A stretch of DNA of 64,000 nt from Pelolinea sp. (GCA_012797975.1 JAAZOD010000030.1:1-64000); one strand, 5' to 3'. Positions 14,026 through 22,162 are shown, counted from the stretch's first letter. The notes: generated by a model not told the origin, from the letters alone. Numbers and translations: made by a program.

Positions 14026-15252
14026 ATGAGCGAATATATTAATAATTCTTCGAAACGCGAGGAACAGTTGAAAGGGATCATCAAACAATTGCATGCCGGA
14101 CGGGCATTTGCAGATTTGCGGGATACTTTTCAGGATCTTCTGCAAGGGGCTTCTGCCCAGGAGATTGTTCAAATCGAACAGGCGTTGATCGCCGAAGGGC
14201 TGCCGGTCGAGCAGATCCAATTCCTGTGCGATGCCCATGTGGCTTTGTTCAAGGAAGCGTTGGATGCGCAGCTGCCGCCGGAAATGCAGCCCGGCCATCC
14301 CATTTACACCTTCCGTGCTGAAAATGAGTTGGCCGAGCTGCTGCTGCATGCTCTGGATGAGAAGCTGACCGGGCTGAAGCAGGCCGACAGCCAAGAGCTG
14401 CGCGATCGGGTCGCGGCGGATATCGAGAAGCTCCAGCAAATGAACCTCCATTACCTGCGCAAAGAGCACCTGCTTTTCCCGCTCCTCGAAAGATACGGTT
14501 TTAACGGGCCTTCTGCAGTGATGTGGGGCATTCATGACGAGATCCGTGCCGGCTGGTCCGAGCTCGCCGGCCAGATTGCCGCTGCTCCTGTTGCAGATAT
14601 GGCTGCAAAATATGACGCGCTGCAGCATACGATGCGGGAAATGATATACAAGGAAGAACATATCCTTTTCCCGAACGCGCTGGAGCGTCTTACCCCGCCA
14701 GAGTGGGGCACCGTGTATGCGGGAGAAGCGGAGATCGGGTTTGCCTTTGTGACCCGCGGGCAGGATTGGAAGCCGCAAGCGCAGGCCAAACCGGAAACCC
14801 CGCTGGCCCAAAAGAATGAGGACACAAATGAAAAGGAGATGGATATGGTTGAATTGACATTGAGCGTTGGAAAATTATCTGCAAAACAGGTGGATCTGCT
14901 GTTGAAGAATTTGCCGATCGATGTGACCTTTGTGGATGAAAACGACCAGGTGGCTTTCTACTCCCAATCGCGCGATCGCATCTTTGCCCGCACGCCGGCA
15001 GTGATCGGGCGGAAAGTGCAGATGTGTCACCCGCCGGCCAGTGTGCATAAGGTGCAGCAAATTTTGGATGATTTCCGTGCGGGCAAACGCAGCGAAGCGG
15101 GGTTTTGGATCCAGATGAACGGAAAATTCATCCACATTCGCTACTTTGCTGTGCGCGATGAGGACGGGGCTTATCGGGGCACCATTGAAGTGACCCAGGA
15201 TATTACCGAGCTCCGCAAACTGGAAGGAGAAAAACGGCTGTTGGATGATTGA
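14026..15252 (+). CDS. DUF438-hemerythrin-PAS protein (O2/NO sensor or scavenger)
   Basis: This is a 408-aa soluble protein. Residues about 1-75 are a DUF438 domain (EEQLKGIIKQLHAG). Residues about 85-235 form a hemerythrin-like four-helix bundle with His/Glu ligands (HYLRKEHLLFPLLERYG and YKEEHILFPNALERL). Residues about 285-405 form a PAS domain (VTFVDENDQVAFYSQSRDRIFARTP). Such proteins sense or bind O2 or NO through a di-iron site. The start at 14026 follows a GGAAGAGG site. It is in the same operon as the Crp/Fnr regulator and ferredoxin. Confidence 0.9.
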   Translation: MSEYINNSSKREEQLKGIIKQLHAGRAFADLRDTFQDLLQGASAQEIVQIEQALIAEGLPVEQIQFLCDAHVALFKEALDAQLPPEMQPGHPIYTFRAENELAELLLHALDEKLTGLKQADSQELRDRVAADIEKLQQMNLHYLRKEHLLFPLLERYGFNGPSAVMWGIHDEIRAGWSELAGQIAAAPVADMAAKYDALQHTMREMIYKEEHILFPNALERLTPPEWGTVYAGEAEIGFAFVTRGQDWKPQAQAKPETPLAQKNEDTNEKEMDMVELTLSVGKLSAKQVDLLLKNLPIDVTFVDENDQVAFYSQSRDRIFARTPAVIGRKVQMCHPPASVHKVQQILDDFRAGKRSEAGFWIQMNGKFIHIRYFAVRDEDGAYRGTIEVTQDITELRKLEGEKRLLDD

Positions 15253-15273
15253 TCGTTCGCTTGAGGAAAGCTA

Positions 15274-15310
15274 AAGAAATGACCTGCGCAGGAGAGCCAG
15301 GTCATTTCTT
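15274..15310. terminator. Bidirectional terminator overlapping the end of the second fur gene
   Basis: AAGAAATGACCTG (15274-15286) pairs perfectly over 13 bp with CAGGTCATTTCTT (15298-15310) around an 11-nt loop, followed by CTTTT. The right arm includes the stop codon of the convergent Fur-family gene, so the coding end doubles as terminator. Confidence 0.8.
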
Positions 15311-15685
15311 CTTTTGGCAGGCGGGGCAAATGCCGAACAGCACCAGATGGTTGGTGGTGATCTGAAAACCGCTTTCTTTCTGTACCTCGTTGAGGAAGTC
15401 GGCAATTTCACCATTTTTAAACGTAAGCTTCTTTCCGCATTGTTCGCAGACCAAATGATGGTGGGGATTTTTCGTCACCAGCTCATAGACCACCGCCGGA
15501 CCGCCCATATCGGAAACGGAAACCTGCCCCTGGTGCACCATGCGTTCCAGGGAGCGATATACGGTGGAAGGATCTACCGCGCTCAGGGTGACCTTGACCT
15601 TTTCGTAGATCTCTTTGGCGGTCAGGTGGTCTTCCTGCCCTTCCAGAACCTTAAAAATCGTGTTGGCTATCGAAGAGGAACGCAT
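15302..15685 (-). CDS. Fur-family regulator next to cbiMQO (possible Ni/Co or peroxide sensor)
   Basis: This is a 127-aa protein with a winged helix (HLTAKEIYEKVKVTLSAVDPSTVYRSLERMV) and a dimerisation domain with HHHLVCEQCGKKL and GICPACQKKK. The start at 15685 has a GATAGGAG site. It is divergent from the CbiMQO metal importer and separated by about 70 bp containing the palindrome ATGCAAAGATTTGCAT. The TGCAA/TTGCA half-sites resemble those of nickel-responsive Fur proteins (Nur), so control of Co/Ni import is plausible. The spacing differs by one base from the known Nur box. Confidence 0.85.
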   Translation of the reverse strand: MRSSSIANTIFKVLEGQEDHLTAKEIYEKVKVTLSAVDPSTVYRSLERMVHQGQVSVSDMGGPAVVYELVTKNPHHHLVCEQCGKKLTFKNGEIADFLNEVQKESGFQITTNHLVLFGICPACQKKK

Positions 15686-15708
15686 TTTGCTCCTATCGGG
15701 GGTATAAT

Positions 15709-15724
15709 ATGCAAAGATTTGCAT
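15709..15724. promoter_or_regulatory. Operator palindrome between the Fur-family gene and cbiM
   Basis: ATGCAAAGATTTGCAT has perfect 7-bp arms. A further TTGCAA half-site follows at 15735-15740. The element lies in the short divergent promoter region and is the best candidate target of the adjacent Fur-family regulator. Confidence 0.65.
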
Positions 15725-15754
15725 TTACAATAATTTGCAATAGGAGGATTTTCC

Positions 15755-16705
15755 ATGTTTGTAAAGAATCAAGCAATGCATATCCCGGATGGTTTTCTTT
15801 CCCTTATTTTATCGCTTATTTTGTGGGCCATATCACTGGTCGTCATCATGATTGCCGTGAAGCAGTATGCAAAAGAGAAAAATAACCAAAAACTGCCCTT
15901 GATGGGAGTCTTGGCGGCGGTCATTTTCGCCGGGCAGATGCTGAACTTCAATGTGGTAGGAGGGACCTCGGGACATCTGCTGGGGGCTGCGCTGGCAACC
16001 ATCCTGGTGGGCCCGTGGGAAGCGGTGCTGGTGATGACCAGCGTGGTAACCGTGCAGGCGCTCATTTTCCAGGATGGTGGATTGCTGGCGTTGGGCGCGA
16101 ATATCTTCAATATGGCCGTGATCGGTGTGGCGGTATCATACGCCGTTTATACCCTGGTCAATAAAGTGATCCGGAAGGGAAAGTGGGCAACCGGCTTCAA
16201 GGGCTTTCTGGCTGGCTGGTGCTCGATCTTCATTGCCGCGCTGGCAGCCGCGCTGGAATTGGCCATCTCCGGCACCTCTCCGGCCAACATTGCGGTGCCG
16301 GCCATGGGCGGCATCCATGCCCTGATCGGCATCGGAGAAGGGTTGATCACCTTCGCGGCTTTAATGATGGTGACAAACACCAAAAAAGAGTTGCTGGACC
16401 AGCCCGGGGAACCCCGCTCCATCGACCGTTCCGTTCTCATCGGAGGGATTGTGCTGGCCTTGCTTCTGGCGCTCCTTTCCCCGCTGGCTTCGGCGAATCC
16501 GGATGGCCTGGAAAAGGTGGCTGAAAATCTGGGTTTCCTTTCCAAAGCGCAGGGACCTTTCTACAGCGTCATCCCCGATTACATGTTCCCGGGTATCCAT
16601 GACGAAAAACTGGCAACCATCGCAGCCGGGGTGCTGGGAGTATTGTTGATCACTTCGGTGGTGCTCCTGACGGCTCGCGGAAAAAAGAACAATGCACAGA
16701 AATAA
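15755..16705 (+). CDS. cbiM: CbiM/NikM-type cobalt/nickel ECF substrate-binding membrane protein with CbiN-like tail
   Basis: The 316-aa protein starts MFVKNQA followed by MHIPDGFL. In CbiM and NikM proteins the amino group of Met1 and the next His bind the metal with a His in the GHLLGA motif (present here as GGTSGHLLGA). The ATG at 15755 has a perfect AGGAGG, but it would leave seven extra residues before MHIPDG. ATG at 15776 would give the canonical N-terminus but has a poor site. The C-terminal region contains SANPDGLEKVAENLGF, a PDGLE/CbiN-type domain fused on, so a separate CbiN is not needed. It is the first gene of cbiMQO. Confidence 0.92.
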   Translation: MFVKNQAMHIPDGFLSLILSLILWAISLVVIMIAVKQYAKEKNNQKLPLMGVLAAVIFAGQMLNFNVVGGTSGHLLGAALATILVGPWEAVLVMTSVVTVQALIFQDGGLLALGANIFNMAVIGVAVSYAVYTLVNKVIRKGKWATGFKGFLAGWCSIFIAALAAALELAISGTSPANIAVPAMGGIHALIGIGEGLITFAALMMVTNTKKELLDQPGEPRSIDRSVLIGGIVLALLLALLSPLASANPDGLEKVAENLGFLSKAQGPFYSVIPDYMFPGIHDEKLATIAAGVLGVLLITSVVLLTARGKKNNAQK

Positions 16706-16708
16706 GAA

Positions 16709-17497
16709 TTGATCACATCGCAAAACAGCACTGGATTTCTGTTTTCGGTAGACACCCGGGTGAAATGGGTGGGGGTTTTTATGGTCGCTTTCGTCGTCTT
16801 GACCGTTCCCCTGTTCACCTGGGCGGTCTATATTTTGCTCTTTTCCGTCCTCACTGCCATGGCCATTTCGTCTTGCCTGCCGCTGCGGCAAGTTTTCAAA
16901 CGGGCTTTTCTCATTGAAGTGCCCCTGGTGTTGATCTTGATCCCCCTGCCTTTCCTCAACCAGACTGCGCCGCTCAAAGCATTGGATTGGTGGGGGATCA
17001 CCCTGCATATTTCGTGGAGCGAACTGCTGCGGGTGGGCGTTTTGATGCTGCGTTCCTGGTTGATCATTTTCAGCATGGTGCTGTTCACCCTGACCACTCC
17101 CGCCGGCGAGCTGCTCACCTCGTTATCCGATCTGCACGTGCCGGCTGTGCTGGTAACTGTCATTTCATTGATGTGGCGCTACCTGGCGCTTTTCGTGGAT
17201 GATTCGCAAAAAATGGTCGCAGCCCGCGAATTGCGCAGTGTTCCTGCGCGCCGGGGAAAAGCTGGAAGATTTGCTCAGAATATAAAGAGTGCAGGATCCA
17301 TTTTGGGCAGTCTTTTTATACAAGCGTATGACCAGAGCGAGCGAATCTATCAGGCCATGCAACTGCGCGGTTTTGATGGCACGCTGCGCTCATGGAAGAA
17401 AGAGCCTCTGCAAAACGCTCAAAAGCTGCAGATGCTGGCGCTGTTGATGGTGGGGATCCTTTTTATCATGGGAGCTTACGGTATTGATGGAAAATGA
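16709..17497 (+). CDS. cbiQ: CbiQ-type ECF transporter transmembrane (T) component
   Basis: This is a 262-aa protein with about six hydrophobic segments, the N-terminal pattern VDTRVKWVGV and the coupling-helix motif AARELRSVPA near residue 172, then AMQLRGFDG. It couples the S component CbiM to the ATPase. The start appears to be TTG at 16709, 3 bp after the cbiM stop; no better start exists without losing the conserved N-terminus. It overlaps cbiO by about 11 bp. Confidence 0.92.
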   Translation: MITSQNSTGFLFSVDTRVKWVGVFMVAFVVLTVPLFTWAVYILLFSVLTAMAISSCLPLRQVFKRAFLIEVPLVLILIPLPFLNQTAPLKALDWWGITLHISWSELLRVGVLMLRSWLIIFSMVLFTLTTPAGELLTSLSDLHVPAVLVTVISLMWRYLALFVDDSQKMVAARELRSVPARRGKAGRFAQNIKSAGSILGSLFIQAYDQSERIYQAMQLRGFDGTLRSWKKEPLQNAQKLQMLALLMVGILFIMGAYGIDGK

Positions 17498-18212
17498 ACA
17501 GGTAGCGGTCATTGCGGTAAAGGACCTGCATTTTGCTTATGCGGATGCGGCGGAGATCTTGTCGGGCATCTCTTTTTCAATCAAAGCAGGTGAAAAGGTT
17601 GCCATCGCTGGCCCGAACGGAGCGGGGAAGACCACCCTGCTTTTGAATCTCACCGGCTTGTTGCCGGGTTCGGGGCAGGTGACGGTCAACGGCATGCGTT
17701 TGGAGAAGAAGAATTTTCCTGCCATCAGGCAGAGTGTGGGCCTGGTCTTTCAATCTCCCGATGATCAGCTCTTTTCCAGCCGGGTTTTTGAGGATGTGGC
17801 GTATGGCTTGATCTATCAGGGCATGGGAAAAGAAGAGATTGCGCTGCGCACCCAACAGGCGCTGGAGGAGGTGGGCATGGCATCTTTTGAACAGGCCGTC
17901 CCTTATCATCTCAGTCTGGGGCAGAAAAAACGGGTGGCCATTGCCACAGTCCTTTCCATGCGGCCTGCCGTGATCCTCTTCGACGAACCGACCATGGGGT
18001 TGGATGCCAGGGCTAAGAAGCAGTTCCTGCAGATCGCGCGGACCCTTTCGCAAACCGTTCTGGTGGCCACCCATGATATGCGCCTGGCGGCTGCGCTTTG
18101 CAGCCGGCTGCTCATTCTGGATGAAGGGCACCTGGTTTATGATGGACCCCTGCAGAGTGCGCTTCAAGACACCGCGCTGCTGGAAAGGCACGGCTTGGAC
18201 AGGGATTGGTGA
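17487..18212 (+). CDS. cbiO: CbiO-type ECF transporter ATPase
   Basis: This is a 241-aa ATPase with Walker A GPNGAGKTT, Q-loop VFQSPDDQLFSS (the DDQ is typical of ECF ATPases), signature LSLGQKKRVAIA, Walker B VILFDEP and switch His in ATHDMR. ATG at 17487 is used; it overlaps the end of cbiQ. With CbiM and CbiQ it makes a complete Co2+/Ni2+ importer, probably feeding B12 or Ni enzymes. No strong terminator follows. Confidence 0.93.
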   Translation: MENEQVAVIAVKDLHFAYADAAEILSGISFSIKAGEKVAIAGPNGAGKTTLLLNLTGLLPGSGQVTVNGMRLEKKNFPAIRQSVGLVFQSPDDQLFSSRVFEDVAYGLIYQGMGKEEIALRTQQALEEVGMASFEQAVPYHLSLGQKKRVAIATVLSMRPAVILFDEPTMGLDARAKKQFLQIARTLSQTVLVATHDMRLAAALCSRLLILDEGHLVYDGPLQSALQDTALLERHGLDRDW

Positions 18213-18453
18213 AAATGACATCCCATGATTCAGCGTCATGCTGAACGGGGCAAAGCGCCTATTACCATGCTGTTGGTCAGATCGGCGGAACCGGGGATCT
18301 GCCTTGAGATCAAAAAGAGGACAGGAAACTGCTCATTGATTTCTGGTCTGCCGTACGCTACACTAACCATATCCTGTGCAAGGAACAGCAGCCCGACAGT
18401 CCAAACTGATTTTTGAAAAAAGTGTGGGTGGCAAGTCGTCAAAAGGTCAATCC

Positions 18454-19293
18454 TTGAAAAAGATCCTATCGCTTCTTCTTCCCTGTTTGATCATGTTTCT
18501 ATTCACGGCTGCTTGTGGAGCAGGCATAGCTAACGTGCATCCGACGGAAGCGACCGTGACCGATCCCCCGGCAACAAGTGAACCATCATCCACATCAACC
18601 GCCACCCCTCAAGCCACAGCAACCCCGGCTCTGCCGGAAGGTGTGTGGGGTTTACCTGTTGGTAATGATGAACTTAGGATATTTGAAACCCTATATCCGG
18701 TCTTTGATGAGAACTTCATGGGTGGCACCTGGGTATGGCGTGACCAGCGCGGTGATATCCGCCGCTATCTGGATCCGGAGACCAAACATTTGTTTGCCCG
18801 TGGTCAAAGCGATTGGGATCGCTTGATTATGGATATTGACCTGGATTTTAACCAGGAACCCTTATTAAGAGGTTGGGAAGTTAACAGAATCAATATGACA
18901 GATAGACGGGCAGATGGAGTTTTACGTGCCATTTCTCAACTTTTTGGTGCTTCTTATTTGAGCCAAATGGGTATAGACCCCACCGATCCGGAATTATATG
19001 AATACTCTACGTGGATTGTTTATAGGATCGTTAGCGGTTCTCCGACGAACGATATGCAGAATTTAGTTAGGTCTTCCGAGGGAAATTACACAGCGCTTGT
19101 GCCTTATTACGATCAAGAAAACAATCAGTTTGTTTTTACGCTCTATGTCAATGAGGATTGGAAGGGCGGTTCAGACGGTCTGCGCGATTATACGGACTTT
19201 GTATTTTGGCATTCCCTTCCTGATTATCCAGGGGAGCATCTGCCTATGCCAATGGCATTACCATCTGCCCAAATCCCATCAAATACAAATTAA
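18454..19293 (+). CDS. Secreted lipoprotein of unknown function
   Basis: This is a 279-aa protein starting at TTG (18454), eight bases after an AAAAGG site. The signal LKKILSLLLPCLIMFLFTAAC ends in a lipobox, and a Thr/Pro/Ser-rich linker (residues about 35-60) follows. The globular part is acidic and aromatic (GGTWVWRDQRGDIRRYLDPE) with no family I recognise. The 241 bp before it hold no convincing gene. It may be independent of cbiMQO. Confidence 0.65.
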   Translation: MKKILSLLLPCLIMFLFTAACGAGIANVHPTEATVTDPPATSEPSSTSTATPQATATPALPEGVWGLPVGNDELRIFETLYPVFDENFMGGTWVWRDQRGDIRRYLDPETKHLFARGQSDWDRLIMDIDLDFNQEPLLRGWEVNRINMTDRRADGVLRAISQLFGASYLSQMGIDPTDPELYEYSTWIVYRIVSGSPTNDMQNLVRSSEGNYTALVPYYDQENNQFVFTLYVNEDWKGGSDGLRDYTDFVFWHSLPDYPGEHLPMPMALPSAQIPSNTN

Positions 19294-19333
19294 CCTAATA
19301 TTTGGTTGATTGTTTTTATTCTTCTTTGTTGAT

Positions 19334-19357
19334 CTCATTAAGATGAGCCTTTTTTTG
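19334..19357 (+). terminator. Weak intrinsic terminator after the lipoprotein gene
   Basis: A 5-bp stem CTCAT/ATGAG with loop TAAG is followed by CC and a run of T. The stem is short, so confidence is modest. Confidence 0.4.
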
Positions 19358-19578
19358 GCAGTTCAATGAGGTTTAATTCCTTTCATTCTTTTGCTCGGGC
19401 AGTTTTCTTTTCAGCTTGCAGTTACCCAGCACAAGAAGTTCTCTCTTTGGTTTAATAGTAATTTCTTCTGGCCTGGTAATCTTCCGCTTCCCTGGTTTGT
19501 TTCAATAAAAACCAAGCATTGCGTCTGTTTTTAAATTCTGTCAGAGCAAAACTAATGAAAGGTTTTTCATTCGCAACA

Positions 19579-19610
19579 ATCAAGTCCCCCATAAAAATGG
19601 AGGACTTGAT
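19579..19610 (-). terminator. Hairpin after the Sec-peroxiredoxin gene
   Basis: Arms of 14 nt (19579-19592 and 19597-19610) pair with one mismatch around the loop AAAA. It lies 10 bp downstream of the minus-strand stop codon. A T-run after the stem is lacking, so it may be a Rho-type end or an mRNA stabiliser. Confidence 0.5.
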
Positions 19611-19619
19611 CAAAATGCT

Positions 19620-20363
19620 CTACTTCAGCAAGATCTTGCTCAGTGCTGCTTCGTCAAAATCCAAAATGATCTTGCCATCGATATCGAACGTGGGCGTGAT
19701 CTGCGAACCGTTGCCCCAGGAGCGCACCTGTCTGGCGGCGGTGAAGTTGGTGGTGATATCCACTTCGGTGTAGGGGATGTTCTGCTCTTTCAACCAGACG
19801 CGTGCCCTGCGGCAGTCAGGGCACCACTGCGTGCAATACATCACCACGCCGCCGTGCGGCAGTGTTTCATCCTGCGGCAGGCTTTCCTTCTGTAAAAATC
19901 TCTCGGGTGTGATCTTGCGGATCTCCTGCAGCAGCACTTCATTGCTGGGTTGGTCGTTGATATCGTGAATGTCGATGTAGCGGATGATGCCATCCGCATC
20001 CAGAAGGAAGATGGCGCGTTCGGTGTACCCTTCGGAGCGCAGCACGCCGTATTTCTTTGCCACTTTTCCATGCGGCCAAAAATCGCTCAACAGCGGGTAG
20101 GTGATGCCGCCCAAGCTGTCGGCCCATGCTTTTAAGCAGGGAACGTGATCGACGCTGATGCCCAGAACCTGGACATTTAATCCCGCGAATTTTGGTAACA
20201 ATACCTCATACGACGGGATCTGCCCTGATCATATCGGCGTCCACGCCAGAGGGAAAAAAGCCATGACCACGGTTTTTCCGTTCAGATCGTGCAAAGTCAG
20301 GTCTTTTTCCAAATGGCTAGGCAGGGTAAAATCAGGAGCGTGTTGACCTACTCTTAATTTCAT
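19620..20363 (-). CDS. Selenocysteine-containing peroxiredoxin fused to glutaredoxin (UGA read as Sec45)
   Basis: Read through one in-frame TGA, this gene encodes 247 aa. Residues 1-150 are an AhpC/TSA-type peroxiredoxin: VGQHAPDFTLP near the start and FFPLAWTPI immediately before the TGA, exactly where the peroxidatic Cys stands in the family (P-x-x-x-T-x-x-C). The frame continues SGQIPSYE, GISVDHV and the rest of the fold. Residues about 168-245 are a glutaredoxin-like domain with WCPDC. ATG at 20363 has AAGGAGG. The fusion would reduce peroxides with Sec and be recycled by its own glutaredoxin CxxC. A naive call would split it at the TGA into two genes. Confidence 0.88.
20194..20205 (-). 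promoter_or_regulatory. Candidate SECIS hairpin of the peroxiredoxin gene
   Basis: On the mRNA, GGUA-UUGU-UACC forms a small hairpin whose loop G lies about 30 nt after the UGA, within the distance known for bacterial SECIS elements. The stem is only 4 bp and the G is the third loop base, so this is weaker than the HdrA element. A longer bulged hairpin nearer the UGA is an alternative. Confidence 0.35.
20229..20231 (-). other. In-frame TGA inferred to encode selenocysteine (Sec45, peroxiredoxin)
   Basis: The TGA replaces the codon of the peroxidatic cysteine. The conserved peroxiredoxin sequence resumes directly after it without a frameshift. Confidence 0.85.
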
Positions 20364-20418
20364 GACTACCTCCTTGGTTGGAATGAACCCTATTCTATGG
20401 GGTGTGGTTGACAAATTC

Positions 20419-20424
20419 ATTATA
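20419..20424 (-). promoter_or_regulatory. Candidate -10 element for the Sec-peroxiredoxin gene
   Basis: TATAAT is present on the minus strand 55 bp before the start codon, with a weak -35 (TATACA) 17 bp upstream. The region is shared with divergent gpmA. Confidence 0.35.
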
Positions 20425-20440
20425 GCAAAGGATAAATCGG

Positions 20441-21187
20441 ATGTATAAGGTAGTTTTACTTCGACATGGTGAGAGCGAATGGAATAAAGCCAACCTGTTC
20501 ACCGGTTGGACGGATGTGGACCTCTCAGAAAAAGGGCGGCAGGAAGCAAAGCAGGCGGCAGAACTTCTGAAACAGGAAGGGTACACATTTGATATTGCCT
20601 ACACATCGGTGCTCAAACGTGCTATTCGTACCCTGTGGATCGTCCTGGATGGGATGGATCTGATGTGGATTCCGGTGATCCGTTCCTGGCGTTTGAATGA
20701 GCGCATGTACGGCGCTTTGCAGGGGTTGAACAAAGCCCAGACTGCGGAGAAGTATGGCGAGGAACAGGTTCATCTCTGGCGCCGCAGTTATGATATTCAG
20801 CCGCCGGCGCTGGATAAGAACGATGAACGCTACCCGGGCAAGGACCGGCGCTATGCGGATCTGGCGGAAAAGGATGTTCCCACCACCGAGTGCCTGAAAG
20901 ATACCGTCGAGCGCTTCTTGCCCTATTGGAAAGACACCATTGCCCCCATGATCAAAACCGGCAAGCGGGTCATCATTGCCGCACACGGCAACAGTCTGCG
21001 CGCCCTGGTCAAATATCTCGATAATATTTCCGATGAAGAGATCCCGGAATTGAACATCCCCACCGGCGTCCCGCTGATCTATGAATTGGATGCGGACCTG
21101 AAGCCCATGCAGCATTATTACCTGGGTGATCAGTCGGCGGTCCAAAACGCCATCAATGCGGTTGCCAATCAGGCGAAGAAAAAGTAG
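20441..21187 (+). CDS. gpmA: 2,3-bisphosphoglycerate-dependent phosphoglycerate mutase
   Basis: This is a 248-aa glycolytic/gluconeogenic enzyme that interconverts 3- and 2-phosphoglycerate. The phospho-His motif [10 protein letters not shown] is near the N-terminus, and [29 protein letters not shown] and the second active His in [10 protein letters not shown] follow the family in order and at usual length. An AAAGGA site precedes the ATG. It is monocistronic and ends at a strong terminator. Confidence 0.95.
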   Translation: MYKVVLLRHGESEWNKANLFTGWTDVDLSEKGRQEAKQAAELLKQEGYTFDIAYTSVLKRAIRTLWIVLDGMDLMWIPVIRSWRLNERMYGALQGLNKAQTAEKYGEEQVHLWRRSYDIQPPALDKNDERYPGKDRRYADLAEKDVPTTECLKDTVERFLPYWKDTIAPMIKTGKRVIIAAHGNSLRALVKYLDNISDEEIPELNIPTGVPLIYELDADLKPMQHYYLGDQSAVQNAINAVANQAKKK

Positions 21188-21196
21188 GAATGAGGG

Positions 21197-21225
21197 AAAA
21201 GAGCGCCACCACGGCGCTCTTTTTT
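21197..21225. terminator. Intrinsic terminator after gpmA
   Basis: GAGCGCC/GGCGCTC (21201-21219) with loop ACCAC is preceded by A4 and followed by T6. It lies only about 75 bp before the next gene's start on the same strand. Confidence 0.9.
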
Positions 21226-21299
21226 CAATGGATGGGATAAAGAAGCAAGACCATCCTGTTTTGCGGGTTTCGAGTACACTGAATGGAAGAACTGCAACC

Positions 21300-21953
21300 A
21301 TGATCGCAGAAAATATCCAAAGGATAATGAAATCCATGCCTGCATCCGTGACCGTGCTGGCGGCGGCCAAGACACGCTCCGTGCAGATGGTGCAAGAGGC
21401 CTATCAGGCCGGCATCCGCCATGTTGGTCATAATTATGTGCAGGAAGCGGCCGCCATGATCCCGGTTGTGCCTGAAAAACTGTGCTGGCATATGATCGGG
21501 CATCTGCAGCGCAACAAGTCCAGGCAGGCGCTGGGACTGTTCGACATGATCGATTCGATCGATTCGCAACGGCTGGCGGATGAACTGGAAAAGCAGGCGG
21601 CATCGCTTGGGCGCAATGTGCCGGTGATGATCGAAGTTAATATTGGGGAAGAGGAAGCCAAATCGGGCGTGCAGCCCGACCGGGCGTTCCAGCTTGCGCA
21701 ATATATCCGGGGACTTTCCCGTTTGAAGTTGGTGGGGATCATGACCATGGGTCCGCTTTCCGGCGATCCTGAAAATTCCCGCGCTTATTTTAAACGCACT
21801 GCCAGGATATATGAAGAGATCAAAAGGATCCAACCGGATATGGAATATCTGTCCATGGGAATGAGCCACGATTACCGTGTGGCGGTGGAGGAGGGCGCGA
21901 CCTTGGTGCGCTTGGGAACAGCCATTTTTGGAGAGCGCCCCACGAAGAATTGA
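21300..21953 (+). CDS. YggS/PLPBP family pyridoxal-phosphate homeostasis protein
   Basis: This is a 217-aa TIM-barrel protein related to alanine racemase. The PLP-binding Lys is in VLAAAKTRS near residue 23. The family pattern continues with HVGHNYVQEA, WHMIGHLQRNKSR, VMIEVNIGEEEAKSGV, GIMTMGP and LSMGMSHDYRVAVEEGATLVRLGTAIFG. ATG at 21300 is chosen because the longer open frame to 21126 would cross the gpmA end and its terminator. The protein buffers free PLP and affects amino-acid metabolism. Confidence 0.93.
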   Translation: MIAENIQRIMKSMPASVTVLAAAKTRSVQMVQEAYQAGIRHVGHNYVQEAAAMIPVVPEKLCWHMIGHLQRNKSRQALGLFDMIDSIDSQRLADELEKQAASLGRNVPVMIEVNIGEEEAKSGVQPDRAFQLAQYIRGLSRLKLVGIMTMGPLSGDPENSRAYFKRTARIYEEIKRIQPDMEYLSMGMSHDYRVAVEEGATLVRLGTAIFGERPTKN

Positions 21954-22048
21954 AAACCCGAAACCGTTCTTTTCGGTGTAAGATTCTATAATATGATAAA
22001 AATAGTCCGAATACAGGAGATTTTACAGGCACTTTTTCCCATGAAACG

Positions 22049-22077
22049 TGTCATTCAGTGCGTTCCTATATTATAAT
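22049..22077 (+). promoter_or_regulatory. Candidate promoter of the moaD-AOR-hdr-flx operon
   Basis: A TATAAT hexamer at 22072-22077 lies about 85 bp before the first gene, in an AT-rich stretch. The -35 at 17 bp spacing (TGTCAT) is weak. This is the only promoter-like element seen upstream of the ten-gene operon. Confidence 0.4.
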
Positions 22078-22162
22078 TTTCAGAGTGTCAACGGAAGGTT
22101 TTTTCCTTTTCAATGTCATTGGACACTGAGCATTGAAGGAGAAAAAGGTTAAGATTACAGGC

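Larger units (their letters stand above)
19294..19619. other. Gene-free region with two hairpins
   Basis: This AT-rich 326-bp gap holds a weak terminator-like hairpin after the lipoprotein gene (CTCAT/ATGAG at 19334-19347 followed by CC and seven T). A strong hairpin at 19579-19610 serves as the 3' end of the minus-strand peroxiredoxin gene. No coding signal or tRNA was seen. Confidence 0.5.

Noticed and set aside
18225-18416. 63-codon frame after cbiO
   Set aside because: Composition is unlike the neighbouring genes, there is no ribosome binding site, and it lies out of frame just upstream of the lipoprotein gene.
19620-20201. Peroxiredoxin as a frameshifted or nonsense pseudogene
   Set aside because: Only one codon differs from a full-length gene and it is the peroxidatic Cys position; the downstream sequence keeps its conserved motifs.
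21126-21299. Long N-terminal extension of the YggS-type protein
   Set aside because: It would overlap the end of gpmA and its terminator, and the family starts near MIAENIQRI.
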